Positions 45,364 to 54,861 of a stretch of 64,000 bases of DNA are shown here, piece by piece. The stretch comes from Arsukibacterium sp. MJ3 (GTDB lineage Bacteria; Pseudomonadota; Gammaproteobacteria; Enterobacterales; Alteromonadaceae). The stretch spans positions 1 to 64,000 of the forward strand of contig NZ_LAHP01000013.1 in NCBI RefSeq assembly GCF_000987765.1. Reading direction: 5' to 3'. Numbering within the stretch: position 1 is the first letter of the stretch; each line of letters starts with the position of its first letter. The position numbers were made by a program, and so were the translations under genes. The notes beneath the pieces are model-generated. The model saw nothing but the letters and a program-made list of their open reading frames with translations. It searched no databases and was not told where the DNA came from.

Positions 45364-47445
45364 CTAGGGACGATTTTGCAGCCAGACAATATCGGTATCA
45401 TATTGTCGGGGCTGCACGCTAAACACACTGTTGGCAGCATCACTGTGTATTTCCAGCGGTAAGGCTGTTGCCGGCCAGTTATAACCTTTAACCAACCCGC
45501 TGTGCCAATAATAAACCAGTAGCTGCCGCTGCTGCTTATCTATCCACAATAGTTGTTCACTGTTACTTGTCCACTGCTCTGGCATAACATGATGCCAATT
45601 CAGGCTTATGGCTAGCGGTGTTAACTGCTGCGGTTGCTCAGCGGTCCATAACACCAGCGTACTATTGTTATAAAATTGCAGCACTACTCCATCAGGTGCA
45701 CACTTTATATTGACGACACCGGATAGCAACGCCTCTGGTTGCTGTTGTTGATAACGCAGCAACTGCCAGCCTTTGTTATCCTGCTCTGTCCAATATAATG
45801 TATCATGGCAACTTTGATAGCGCCCTGAAACCGGCCGGTTGTGCCATAAGGTTAAACGGCCATCATCCAACGCCATTTGGTACAACTGATTATTCACCAC
45901 CGTTAATAGCGTATCCTGATGCCAAAATAACTGCTGAATATGCTGACCATTTTTTAAGCCTGACAACTGGCGACTTTCACCCGCAGCCGACAACCACACC
46001 TGATTATCTCCGGCTCGTTCAGAAACAAATGCAGTCTGATAGCCGTTGGCAGCATATAACCGTTCATTACGATTACTGCTTTGCCAGCTATCCTGACTGG
46101 TTAACTGCTCACCAGCAACTGTCACCTGCACAATATCAGTAATATAATCAAGATATTGAGTGGCTAACACTCGCTGTTGATAACGCTGTGGTTGGGTCAG
46201 ACCCCAGCTCATAGCCCCTAAACTCAATGATGTAGTGTTTTTTAAATTGAACAGTTGCAGCGCGTTATTAGCCAGGGTTAACAGCACATGTTGCTTATCC
46301 CAGCGACTACTGGCGGTAACCGGGTACTCAAACGTGCCAATAGATTCCAATTGTTGCTGCAACACATTTAGCCGATATAAGCGGCTATGATAAAAATCGT
46401 TTTGAGCCATTAAATATATAGATTGGCCGACGACCAGTAATTGCTCAACCTTTTGCCATTGCTGCGGCAATACCATTATACGTTTACTGTTACCCTCGGG
46501 ACTACGTTGCCATAATTCATAGCGTTGTAAATCTGCGGCATAATCCAGCCAGTACCAGTGCTGCTGCATTATCACCACACCCTGGGCTATTACTTGTTGG
46601 CATGGCATTACTTTACTGGCGGGAGCAAACTCCGGTAGTACTTGCTGCTGGTAAAAATAACACTGTTGTTGCATATCTATTGCCCGGAACAGCAATTGCT
46701 GCTCACTCAACCAGATTGGCTGGCTAATCTGTAAATAGTGCTCATCACTATAGCTAACTTTTAAACTGGTTAAATCCTGGCGGGCGAGTTGTTGTGTGCC
46801 AGCCTCGCTTTTTCGGAACAAATAAAATGCGAATTGCTCATCAGGGGCTAGGGTTGGCCAGAACTCCTGCCCCGTAAGCGCACTTATTGGCTTAACAGTG
46901 TCAGGCAGCTTAGTAAGCGGCATAACCGTTACGCTTGCCAAAATATAGGCCAATACCGCGCCACCCATTAGTAGTGCCAAACAAACTGCAGCAATAAAGC
47001 GCCATGGTAAAGCTTTAGAGTTTACGTTTATTTGTGGTTGCGCCGCAGGCACGTTAGCAACAGCGATGTCTGGGCTAACCTTAGGATGCCGCTGGCTGCT
47101 AGTAAGCGGTTCAATATGACAGAGCCATTTGTAGCCTTTCTTCGCAATGGTCGCAATGTATTGCGGTGCTTTAACGTTGTCACCCAGCACTTTACGTAAA
47201 GCACCTACCGCCCGCATTACAGCAGCATCTGTGCCTTCTGCGGCTGGCCAGACACCATCAATAAGTGTGTCCTTAGCAATTACCTGATTAGGATGCAGTA
47301 AAAAATAATTCAGTAAACTGTGCAGCCGCGGCTCTAATACCACAGGCAAAGTGCCGGTGAGTTCAGGTGCTACTGGCAACAAATGGCCATAAGCAGCCTG
47401 ATAATACCAATGACCAATTTTTACCAGTGGTTCTAAATCCGACAT
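45364..47445 (-). CDS. CadC-like membrane transcription regulator (A)
   Basis: The 693-residue product has an N-terminal OmpR/PhoB-type winged helix (about 33-110: LHSLLNYFLLHPNQVIAK, AVMRAVGALRKVLGD, YIATIAKKGYKW), a linker, one TM helix (about 148-172) and a large C-terminal periplasmic region of beta-propeller-like repeats rich in Trp and Gln. This is the ToxR/CadC layout: DNA binding in the cytoplasm, signal sensing in the periplasm. It pairs with a paralogue 450 bases further along the same strand, with a small exported peptide gene between them. The target genes and signal are unknown. Confidence 0.85.
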   Translation of the reverse strand: MSDLEPLVKIGHWYYQAAYGHLLPVAPELTGTLPVVLEPRLHSLLNYFLLHPNQVIAKDTLIDGVWPAAEGTDAAVMRAVGALRKVLGDNVKAPQYIATIAKKGYKWLCHIEPLTSSQRHPKVSPDIAVANVPAAQPQINVNSKALPWRFIAAVCLALLMGGAVLAYILASVTVMPLTKLPDTVKPISALTGQEFWPTLAPDEQFAFYLFRKSEAGTQQLARQDLTSLKVSYSDEHYLQISQPIWLSEQQLLFRAIDMQQQCYFYQQQVLPEFAPASKVMPCQQVIAQGVVIMQQHWYWLDYAADLQRYELWQRSPEGNSKRIMVLPQQWQKVEQLLVVGQSIYLMAQNDFYHSRLYRLNVLQQQLESIGTFEYPVTASSRWDKQHVLLTLANNALQLFNLKNTTSLSLGAMSWGLTQPQRYQQRVLATQYLDYITDIVQVTVAGEQLTSQDSWQSSNRNERLYAANGYQTAFVSERAGDNQVWLSAAGESRQLSGLKNGQHIQQLFWHQDTLLTVVNNQLYQMALDDGRLTLWHNRPVSGRYQSCHDTLYWTEQDNKGWQLLRYQQQQPEALLSGVVNIKCAPDGVVLQFYNNSTLVLWTAEQPQQLTPLAISLNWHHVMPEQWTSNSEQLLWIDKQQRQLLVYYWHSGLVKGYNWPATALPLEIHSDAANSVFSVQPRQYDTDIVWLQNRP

Positions 47446-47538
47446 TAAGGCCCGCCTGACTAAAGTGTCAGGGCGGATTATACCTTAATAAACTAAAAAG
47501 TAGAGAGTATCTAATTTTGAAACACTTGCTAAGCAGTT

Positions 47539-47781
47539 TTAGGCCAACTGCGCCTGATCTTTTTTATCTTTACCCGCGTCTGTATCACCGTTAGGTTTTG
47601 GCGTGGGTATGTCGGTTGGTTTTTGTTGATCGGGGTCACGACACGCTGGCCACAAACCACAAGCATATAAATTGTCTAATTGTTGTTGTTCAATAGTAGA
47701 TTCTGAAATACTAAAAGTGTTGGCAGCTAACGCTACAGTAAAGCCGGTGCAAATAATAATTACTTTAAGTGCTTTTATCAT
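47539..47781 (-). CDS. Small exported protein (80 residues) between two regulators
   Basis: I do not recognise a family. The 80-residue product has a signal-peptide-like start (KALKVIIICTGFTVALAA, cleavage about residue 20), a mature part with one Cys pair (C41 and C47, in CGLWPAC), and a charged, Pro/Asp/Lys-rich tail that looks disordered. It has no SD that stands out. It sits alone between two CadC-like regulators on the same strand, which makes it a candidate ligand or target for them; that is inference. Confidence 0.6.
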   Translation of the reverse strand: MIKALKVIIICTGFTVALAANTFSISESTIEQQQLDNLYACGLWPACRDPDQQKPTDIPTPKPNGDTDAGKDKKDQAQLA

Positions 47782-47892
47782 TGTAAAGACTCCGATTTTA
47801 GTTACACAATTATGTTTAACATCGTTGACCTTACACCTGAACTTCTGCTGAAACTCGATGGTTTTTCAATAAAAAACGTACAAAACGTCGCT

Positions 47893-50061
47893 CTAAAAAG
47901 TAATTTCAGCTATATCGAAATCAGCTCTGGCAGCTTCTAAATAATATACCTCTGTTTCATCCAGCGACAAACTAAAACGGCTATGGTACAAATTATCATC
48001 AATAACTTGCTGATGTACCTTACCGCTGGTTAAATCGTAATAACGCAATTGATATTGAGTACTATCCAGTAAATAAGTAAAATAAAAACCTTGCTGGCGT
48101 AGATCAAATTTAAAAAAAACTTGATCAGCTGTGGTGTCTAAATTTAGTTCCTTGGTATCACCATTGCTATACTCAATAACAAAGTTCTTAGAATTGGCAT
48201 CACGCCAGATAATGTAGTCAGCAATATAACTTTGCTGATATAACTCTCGATCCGTTGCCAGCACCCGCTTCTCTATTTCGGTATCAACAGCCGCCACCAT
48301 AATATCCCAACGCCCCTGCCGTGACTGAGCATAAAATATTTTTGTGCCATCGCGACTCCAGGCTGGATATGCGACTGACTCATTATCCTGCCCAACTATC
48401 TGCGTTAATTTACCATCAGACATCAGTTGCCAAATACCGCTGTTTATTTGCAATAATAACTGATTACCGTCAGGCGAAAATGCCATGCTCCGAATTCTTT
48501 CTCTTGTTTCAAATTCTGTAATCTGTTTCTGGTGTCCATCGGGATAAAATAACCAGACCTGTGGTAAGCCGGAGCGACGAGATACCACTGCAGCTGGCCC
48601 ATCCGCTTGCGGGTTAATTTCAATTAATGACTCATTTCGATTTGAGCTAAAAACTAAACTTTCTGAAGGTGTGGCAGTGACTAACTTATTGTTCACTTTT
48701 TTAATGTTAGTGTGTGAGAAAAAACCTACCGAGGCGTAAATTTTACCACTTAAACTACTTACTTGAATTTCACTGGCATGGTTATCGGTGTAAGCCAGTT
48801 GCCTGCTTTCACCTGTTGCCACTTCGACAATACCAAGCGAAGTGGGGCCTGAAGGGTAGATTATGCTACTATCATCCAGAGTCCAGTCGATATTGCCAGG
48901 ATAAGCGTCGTCAATCTGTACTAACAGCCGAGTTGCCCGATTGGTTAAATTGAGCACCCAAATCTGTGCGGCACCAGCTGCATCGCGAATAAAGGCGATT
49001 TTATCGCCAGTACGTGAGTAACGGCCAACATAGTCACCAAAGCTGCTGCCCGGTGGTATCGTTAATTGCTCGGCACTACCGCCAGCCAACGGATACATCA
49101 TCATCACCATTTGTTTTTGCACCGGGTCCAAGCTAGGATAAACAATATAACGGCCATCGGGTGACCAGCTAATTCGGGCGGAAACCGACTCAGGCGTACA
49201 AAGCGTTAGCAGGCTATCGTTTTTTACTGCCATTTTATCTGATTCTAGCTCAATCAACCGAATCTCACAGCCGCGGTCAGGTAACATTTTATGATAAGCA
49301 ATATACCGGCCGTCAGGGCTAAAAGCAGCACCAAGGCTAATGCTCTCGCCTTGAGTAAGCTGTACCCGTTGATGATTTTGCAAATTCTGTAAATTAAGAA
49401 CCGCTATTTGCTCTGTACCGGCTTCAGCATGGCTAAATACCAGATAGTGTTCATCTGCTGACACATTATGATAAAACTCCAGGCCATCGAGCGAGGTAAT
49501 GGGCTTATAGCGCCATAAAGGAATGGTGTTGTTTTCTAAGGCGTGTTTTGGGTTAGTAGAGGGTAACCACCACTGCCACACCAAAAAAGACATTGTTATA
49601 GCAAGCAACAATGCCAAACCAGCGAATACTTTCAAGCGCTTGTTAGAGGTATCGTCTTTGGCTGCATGGTTAGCAGCCGCGTTATCAGCAGTGTTAAGCT
49701 GAACCGGCTGCCGAGGAATATCAGTGACACTGGCAATAAACCGATAACCACGTTTTGGGATGGTCTCAATATAGGTAGGTTGGCGGGTATCATCGTTTAG
49801 CGCAACCCGGATAGCCCGAATTACCCGCATTACCCGACCATCAGAAACGTCACGGATTTTCCAAACGTCAGCCAATAGCTGCTCTTTAGTTACCAAGCTG
49901 CCAGCATGCACGATAAAGTAGTTAACCACCTTCTGTCCAAGGTTATCTAAATCGGCAGTAGCATAAATCTGGCCTTGCTCGTCCAGCTTAACCAGCTTGT
50001 CCTCATTGGTCAGATAGTGCCATTCACCCACCACTAACGAACGTTCGGGCTTAAATTCCAT
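47893..50061 (-). CDS. CadC-like membrane transcription regulator with TolB-type propeller (B)
   Basis: The 722-residue product has an N-terminal winged helix (about 40-110: KVVNYFIVHAGSLVTKEQLLA, VMRVIRAIRVALND, YIETIPKRGYRFIAS), a TM helix about 145-165 (VFAGLALLLAITMSFLVW), and a periplasmic TolB-like beta-propeller with at least five PD40-type repeats (FSPDGRYIAYH, WSPDGRYIVYP, YSRTGDKIAFI, FSPDGNQLLL, WSRDGTKIFYA). It lies 110 bases upstream of the small exported protein. Same layout as regulator A but clearer repeats, so the two may be old duplicates. Confidence 0.88.
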   Translation of the reverse strand: MEFKPERSLVVGEWHYLTNEDKLVKLDEQGQIYATADLDNLGQKVVNYFIVHAGSLVTKEQLLADVWKIRDVSDGRVMRVIRAIRVALNDDTRQPTYIETIPKRGYRFIASVTDIPRQPVQLNTADNAAANHAAKDDTSNKRLKVFAGLALLLAITMSFLVWQWWLPSTNPKHALENNTIPLWRYKPITSLDGLEFYHNVSADEHYLVFSHAEAGTEQIAVLNLQNLQNHQRVQLTQGESISLGAAFSPDGRYIAYHKMLPDRGCEIRLIELESDKMAVKNDSLLTLCTPESVSARISWSPDGRYIVYPSLDPVQKQMVMMMYPLAGGSAEQLTIPPGSSFGDYVGRYSRTGDKIAFIRDAAGAAQIWVLNLTNRATRLLVQIDDAYPGNIDWTLDDSSIIYPSGPTSLGIVEVATGESRQLAYTDNHASEIQVSSLSGKIYASVGFFSHTNIKKVNNKLVTATPSESLVFSSNRNESLIEINPQADGPAAVVSRRSGLPQVWLFYPDGHQKQITEFETRERIRSMAFSPDGNQLLLQINSGIWQLMSDGKLTQIVGQDNESVAYPAWSRDGTKIFYAQSRQGRWDIMVAAVDTEIEKRVLATDRELYQQSYIADYIIWRDANSKNFVIEYSNGDTKELNLDTTADQVFFKFDLRQQGFYFTYLLDSTQYQLRYYDLTSGKVHQQVIDDNLYHSRFSLSLDETEVYYLEAARADFDIAEITF

Positions 50062-50098
50062 AATATTGAGTGTGCTGCATCATATTTATTGCCCAAGC

Positions 50099-52348
50099 TT
50101 AATTATCACATGCTGACAGTTGCTGCATTTCAACTACTATTGCAGGTAATAACAATACGTTAGCGCAAGTTTCTGCTACCGGAGCACCGCTGGTAGCTGA
50201 AAATGCCTGGATGGTTACCTGTTCTGGCAGGTAACGAATTATCGATTGCGCCCCCTGGCGCGTAAAGTAATCAATAAATAATGGTAAAGCGCCACTACCC
50301 CCCGTTAAACCAATAGGTTTATTGTCATCACGTCCCAGCCAAACCGTCAGCAACGTTTGCTGGTCAAAGCCCGTAAACCAGCTATCGCGATAATCGCTGG
50401 ACGTGCCGGTTTTCCCAGCGAAGACGGTCATTGGTAATGCCCGTTGAATGGCTTTAGCTGTGCCGGTTTGAGTTACCGCAATCAGGGCATGTTGTAATAA
50501 ATATATACTTTGTAAAGAGTAACGGCTAAAACGCTGACCCGGTCGGTGATACAGGCGATGGCCATCTTTATCGGTCACCGCTTGTACCGTTGCCAGTGCC
50601 TGGTAAACACCATTGTTGGCTAAGGTTTGATAGAGCTGGCTGACTTCTAGCGGGCTTAGCTCAATGGCGCCGAGCAGTGCCGCAGGTTGTAAGGTTATAC
50701 GCCGGCTTAATCCCAATTTTTTTAAAGCGTCGCTAATAGTCGGCATGCCCAATTGCAAGCCAAGTCTTACCGTGGGCACATTCAGTGAATCTGTTAATGC
50801 GGTCACTAAAGGCACTTTACCACGAAAGGTTTTATCAAAGTTCTGTGGTTGCCAGTCCTGATTAGTAGAACGTAAACTTAACGGCTGATCTTCCAGCATT
50901 GATGCCAGGGAAAAACGACCCGGCTGGTTTAGCGCTTCTAAATAAATAACCGGTTTAATAATACTACCAATCTGGCGGCGGGCATCTAGTGCCCGGTTAA
51001 AACCAGCAAAGCCACTTTCTTTACCGCCAACTAATGCCTGAATTTCTGCCCGTTGATAGTTAACAACCAACATAGCTGCTTGCACTTGCTCATCCCGAGA
51101 TTGTAATTGCTGACGCACAGTCAGTTCGGCCTGTTGCTGCGCTTTAGGATCTAAAAAGGTAAAAACCTTAATGCCGCTACTGAGTAGTTGTTGATCAAAA
51201 TTAATTTGGCGTAGTTCTTTTTTCACCGCATCCAGATAAGCCGGAAAACGGGCGTTCAGGTACTGGCCACGTGCCACCAGTTGCAAAGGCTGCTGCACGG
51301 CTTGCTGATATTGCTTAGCGTCCAGCAAGTGCTGTTCAAACATCAATCTTAGTACCAGATCGCGACGGGTAATAGCGCGTTCAGGGTAACGCCTTGGATC
51401 GTAGTAAGACGGGCCTTTTAATAAACCAATTAATAATGCAATTTCATCCGGACGCAACTCCGTAAGTGGTTTGGCAAAATAAAAACGGCTGCCTAAACCA
51501 AAACCGTGCACCGCAGTGGCGTGATTCTGGCCAAGAAATATTTCATTCAGATAGGCTTCCAGTAAATAATCTTTACTAAAACGGTAGTCCAGGATCAACG
51601 CTATCATCGCTTCGTTTATTTTACGCAGCAGCGTGCGTTCGCTGCTTAAATACATATTTTTAGCCAACTGCTGGGTTAACGTAGAGCCGCCTTGCACTGT
51701 GCGCCCGGCACTAATATTGGCCCATAATGCCCGCAATACAGACAGCGGTGACACACCTCGATGATGATAAAAATCGCGGTCTTCTACCAACAGTAAACTT
51801 TCTTTTAACAGTATTGGTACCTGCTCTAACCGCACCAACTCACGATCTTCCTGATGTGGTGATAGCATATGTTCAATTAGCTGAGGCTCTAATCTGGCGA
51901 AATTAACTTCTTCCTGTTGGCGGTAGCGGATCCGGTTTATACCACTACTATTAAATTCAACACTGAACAGCGTCTCTGGCTCATTACCATCAATGTAGGT
52001 AAAAGCCCGCCTAAAAATAGTGACATGATTGCGCGACACGCTGTACTGGCCAGCGGAAGTGAGCGCCGGGTTTCGTTGGTACTGCAATTGCTCTAACTCG
52101 GCTTGCAGTTGCACAGAGGTTAACGCCATGCCGGGGAAGAGTGCCAGGCTACGCGCATAAATTTGCGCCGGCACCTGCCACTTTTGGCCAGCAAAAGCCT
52201 GAGTCACTTTACTATCAAGGTAAATCAGGTAAGTTGCCAGCACAAAAAACAGCACTAAAGCCACTTTTGCTAAGGTAAATAATGGTTTATACCACCAGGG
52301 CTTGCCCATTTTTTTTGGCGACCGGGCACCTTTACTTCGGGTTGACAT
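50099..52348 (-). CDS. mrcB: Penicillin-binding protein 1B
   Basis: PBP1B is a bifunctional enzyme that polymerises and cross-links peptidoglycan. The 749-residue protein has an N-terminal TM helix (about 23-44), a UB2H domain used by LpoB in E. coli, a glycosyltransferase domain (EDRDFYHHRGVSPLS, GGSTLTQQLAKNMYL), and a transpeptidase domain with SLNVPTVRLG, an SxxK-type site at GSIIKPVIYLEAL, and KTGTSSDYRDSWF. Length and motif order are standard. It overlaps the hrpB stop by 17 bases. Confidence 0.95.
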   Translation of the reverse strand: MSTRSKGARSPKKMGKPWWYKPLFTLAKVALVLFFVLATYLIYLDSKVTQAFAGQKWQVPAQIYARSLALFPGMALTSVQLQAELEQLQYQRNPALTSAGQYSVSRNHVTIFRRAFTYIDGNEPETLFSVEFNSSGINRIRYRQQEEVNFARLEPQLIEHMLSPHQEDRELVRLEQVPILLKESLLLVEDRDFYHHRGVSPLSVLRALWANISAGRTVQGGSTLTQQLAKNMYLSSERTLLRKINEAMIALILDYRFSKDYLLEAYLNEIFLGQNHATAVHGFGLGSRFYFAKPLTELRPDEIALLIGLLKGPSYYDPRRYPERAITRRDLVLRLMFEQHLLDAKQYQQAVQQPLQLVARGQYLNARFPAYLDAVKKELRQINFDQQLLSSGIKVFTFLDPKAQQQAELTVRQQLQSRDEQVQAAMLVVNYQRAEIQALVGGKESGFAGFNRALDARRQIGSIIKPVIYLEALNQPGRFSLASMLEDQPLSLRSTNQDWQPQNFDKTFRGKVPLVTALTDSLNVPTVRLGLQLGMPTISDALKKLGLSRRITLQPAALLGAIELSPLEVSQLYQTLANNGVYQALATVQAVTDKDGHRLYHRPGQRFSRYSLQSIYLLQHALIAVTQTGTAKAIQRALPMTVFAGKTGTSSDYRDSWFTGFDQQTLLTVWLGRDDNKPIGLTGGSGALPLFIDYFTRQGAQSIIRYLPEQVTIQAFSATSGAPVAETCANVLLLPAIVVEMQQLSACDN

Positions 52349-54806
52349 CGCGTAACATCGCCTTTTTAGTTTTCGTTGTTGGCTGCGCTTCGGCCGGGTT
52401 GTCGGGCCAATAATGTTTAGGATAACGACCTTTCATTTCTTTTTTAACATCATGCCAGCTGTTTTGCCAGAAGCTGGCTAAATCACGGGTAACTTGTAAT
52501 GGCTGGCGCCCTGGTGCCAATAACGCAAGGGTAAGAGCAATAGCGCCATTAAGTACCACGGGAGTGTCAAGTTGGCCATACATTTCCTGAACTCTGACTG
52601 AAAGTTGCGGCCCTCCCGGGTGCAAATAATCAATTTTTAATTTACTGCCCATCGGGCTTTGCCAGTAAGTTGGCAGCCATTGCTGCAATAACTGTTGCTG
52701 CTGGTAGCTCAGCCTGGCCCATAATAACGTGTCTAACTCCAGTTGCAGCAACTGGTTTATTTTACTGATATTGCCCAGATAAGGCCCAAGCCATGTGGCC
52801 AGATCGGCCAATAAACCCGCCTGACTAAAATTGGGCCAGCTGGCGGTGTCGAAACTTACCGGGTTTTGGTGGTGGAGCAGCAGTTGCACCCGGGCACAAA
52901 GGCTTTGCGCTGCTTCAGACCAGTGCAGTTCTGCTAAGCCACGCCGTCCCAGATAATCCAGCCAGGCTTGCTGGCGCTCTGCAGCGGTTATTGGATTGTG
53001 CACTGGCTGTCGTTGCAGCACCAGCTGGCCAAAACAGCGCTGGCGCTCACTACTAAAACCGGTGTTTTTATCGTTCCAGCCGGTTTTTAATTGCCAGCTA
53101 AGTTGCGGCCAGTCAGTTAATATTTCATCCAGGGAAATAGCTACCGCATGGCGAATACGGTTTTGCTGTTGCCACTGCTGAATATCCAGCACCACTAAGT
53201 ATTCGTTCGCTTGCAGCGGATGATCCGGTGGCAATACTACGCCAACACCATTGGCTAGCAAATAACCTTGGCCTCGCTGTTGCGCTAACTGGTCAGGAAA
53301 GGCTCTTAACAATAACAGTGGCAGCCAGTGTAAAGGTAATAATGAGATGGTATTGATGCTTAAACGGCGGGCAAATTGCCGTGCCTGCTGATGCTGCGGT
53401 AAATGTTTACTTTGCGCTAAGGTTTGTAATTGCTGCGGCAGATTTGACTGCACGTTGCGGCTATCTTCAAGTATCGCCGCCAATAATGCGGCCAACCAGG
53501 CCACCCCTGGTACCTGCTGTTCGTGATCAACTGCATAAAGCAGCATATTAGCCAAACGCACTGAACTGCCGGTTTGATATAAACGCCGGCCATAACGGTT
53601 TAACACTCCGCTCTCATCCAGTGCCTCAAATTGCTGCAACAAACGGCTGGCAACGATTAAATTTGCTGCAGGTGGTGGTGTTAACCAGCTAATATCGTCA
53701 GGTTGGCAGCCCCACACTGCAATCTCTAACCTTAATTGCGTAAGCTCCGCCAACTCGATTTCAGCCGGCTCAAACGCAGCTCGCCGCTGCCAAAGCTCTG
53801 CCGTGTCTAATCGGTAACACCGCCCAGGCGCTTGCCGGCCAGCCCTCCCTGCACGCTGAATAGCTGCTGCCTGGCTAATCGCTACCGTTTCTAACTTACT
53901 GATCCCATGGCGCGGATTAAAGCTGGCACGGCGGCACAAACCGCTATCAACCACCTGATTGACACCCTCGATGGTTAAACTGGTTTCAGCCAAATTGGTT
54001 GCCAGCACAATTTTATACTGGCCCAGCGCGGGGGCTGCAATAGCCGCCTGCTGCTCGGCCAGCGATAACGCGCCCAGCAGCGAATAAACGTTCAGGTTGG
54101 CAGGTAATGGCTGGCTTAACAAATATTCGCGCGCCTTGGTAATGTCTGCCTGGCCGGCTAAAAAAACCAACACATTGCTGGGCTGGGCATAAAAAGCAGC
54201 CAGCGCTTGGCGGGCTGCCAACAATGCCACCGGCTCTGCTGTAGGCTTTATATAATGAATATCAACCGGATAACTACGACCACTGCTGCTGACCACCGGA
54301 GCTTGTAAGTAGTTTACTAGCGCCGCAACATCCAGGGTTGCCGACATTACCAGAATTTTCAGCTGCGGGCGTAATTGCTGTACTTCTAAACTTAGCGCCA
54401 ATGCCAGATCCGCATGCATTGAACGTTCATGAAATTCATCGAATATCAGCAAACCAATGCCGGCAAGTTCAGGATCATGCTGCAATTTACTAGTAAGAAT
54501 TCCTTCGGTAACAATTAACAACCGGGTTGCCGCTGACTGACAACGGTCTTGGCGGATTTGATACCCTACCGTCTGCCCGACTGGCTCGTTTAACTGCCGG
54601 GCCAGATAACTGGCAATGGTTTTGGCTGCCAATCGCCGTGGTTCGAGCATAATAATCTGGCTGTTAGCAAAAGCTGGCAGTTGTAATAACTGCAGTGGTA
54701 AATACGTTGATTTACCGGCGCCGGGTGGCGCCGATAAAATAACCCGGTTATGGCTTGCCAATAACCGACACAGCTCAGGCAGCACCTCGGCTACCGGTAA
54801 CGCCAT
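52332..54806 (-). CDS. hrpB: ATP-dependent helicase HrpB
   Basis: HrpB is a DExH-box RNA helicase-like protein of uncertain role. From ATG 54806 it has 824 residues with PPGAGKST, DEFHERS, SATLD, TNLAETSLTI, QRAGRAGR, and the C-terminal HrpB domain. I prefer ATG 54806 (MALPVAEVLPEL) because E. coli HrpB starts at the matching residues; a GTG at 54854 extends it by 16 residues. It lies between pepB and mrcB and overlaps mrcB. Confidence 0.92.
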   Translation of the reverse strand: MALPVAEVLPELCRLLASHNRVILSAPPGAGKSTYLPLQLLQLPAFANSQIIMLEPRRLAAKTIASYLARQLNEPVGQTVGYQIRQDRCQSAATRLLIVTEGILTSKLQHDPELAGIGLLIFDEFHERSMHADLALALSLEVQQLRPQLKILVMSATLDVAALVNYLQAPVVSSSGRSYPVDIHYIKPTAEPVALLAARQALAAFYAQPSNVLVFLAGQADITKAREYLLSQPLPANLNVYSLLGALSLAEQQAAIAAPALGQYKIVLATNLAETSLTIEGVNQVVDSGLCRRASFNPRHGISKLETVAISQAAAIQRAGRAGRQAPGRCYRLDTAELWQRRAAFEPAEIELAELTQLRLEIAVWGCQPDDISWLTPPPAANLIVASRLLQQFEALDESGVLNRYGRRLYQTGSSVRLANMLLYAVDHEQQVPGVAWLAALLAAILEDSRNVQSNLPQQLQTLAQSKHLPQHQQARQFARRLSINTISLLPLHWLPLLLLRAFPDQLAQQRGQGYLLANGVGVVLPPDHPLQANEYLVVLDIQQWQQQNRIRHAVAISLDEILTDWPQLSWQLKTGWNDKNTGFSSERQRCFGQLVLQRQPVHNPITAAERQQAWLDYLGRRGLAELHWSEAAQSLCARVQLLLHHQNPVSFDTASWPNFSQAGLLADLATWLGPYLGNISKINQLLQLELDTLLWARLSYQQQQLLQQWLPTYWQSPMGSKLKIDYLHPGGPQLSVRVQEMYGQLDTPVVLNGAIALTLALLAPGRQPLQVTRDLASFWQNSWHDVKKEMKGRYPKHYWPDNPAEAQPTTKTKKAMLRDVNPK

Positions 54807-54861
54807 AGTGGCAGGCACCGAGCCGGCGTTAGTATTGGCAAATTCAGCTGCCACTGTAGAG

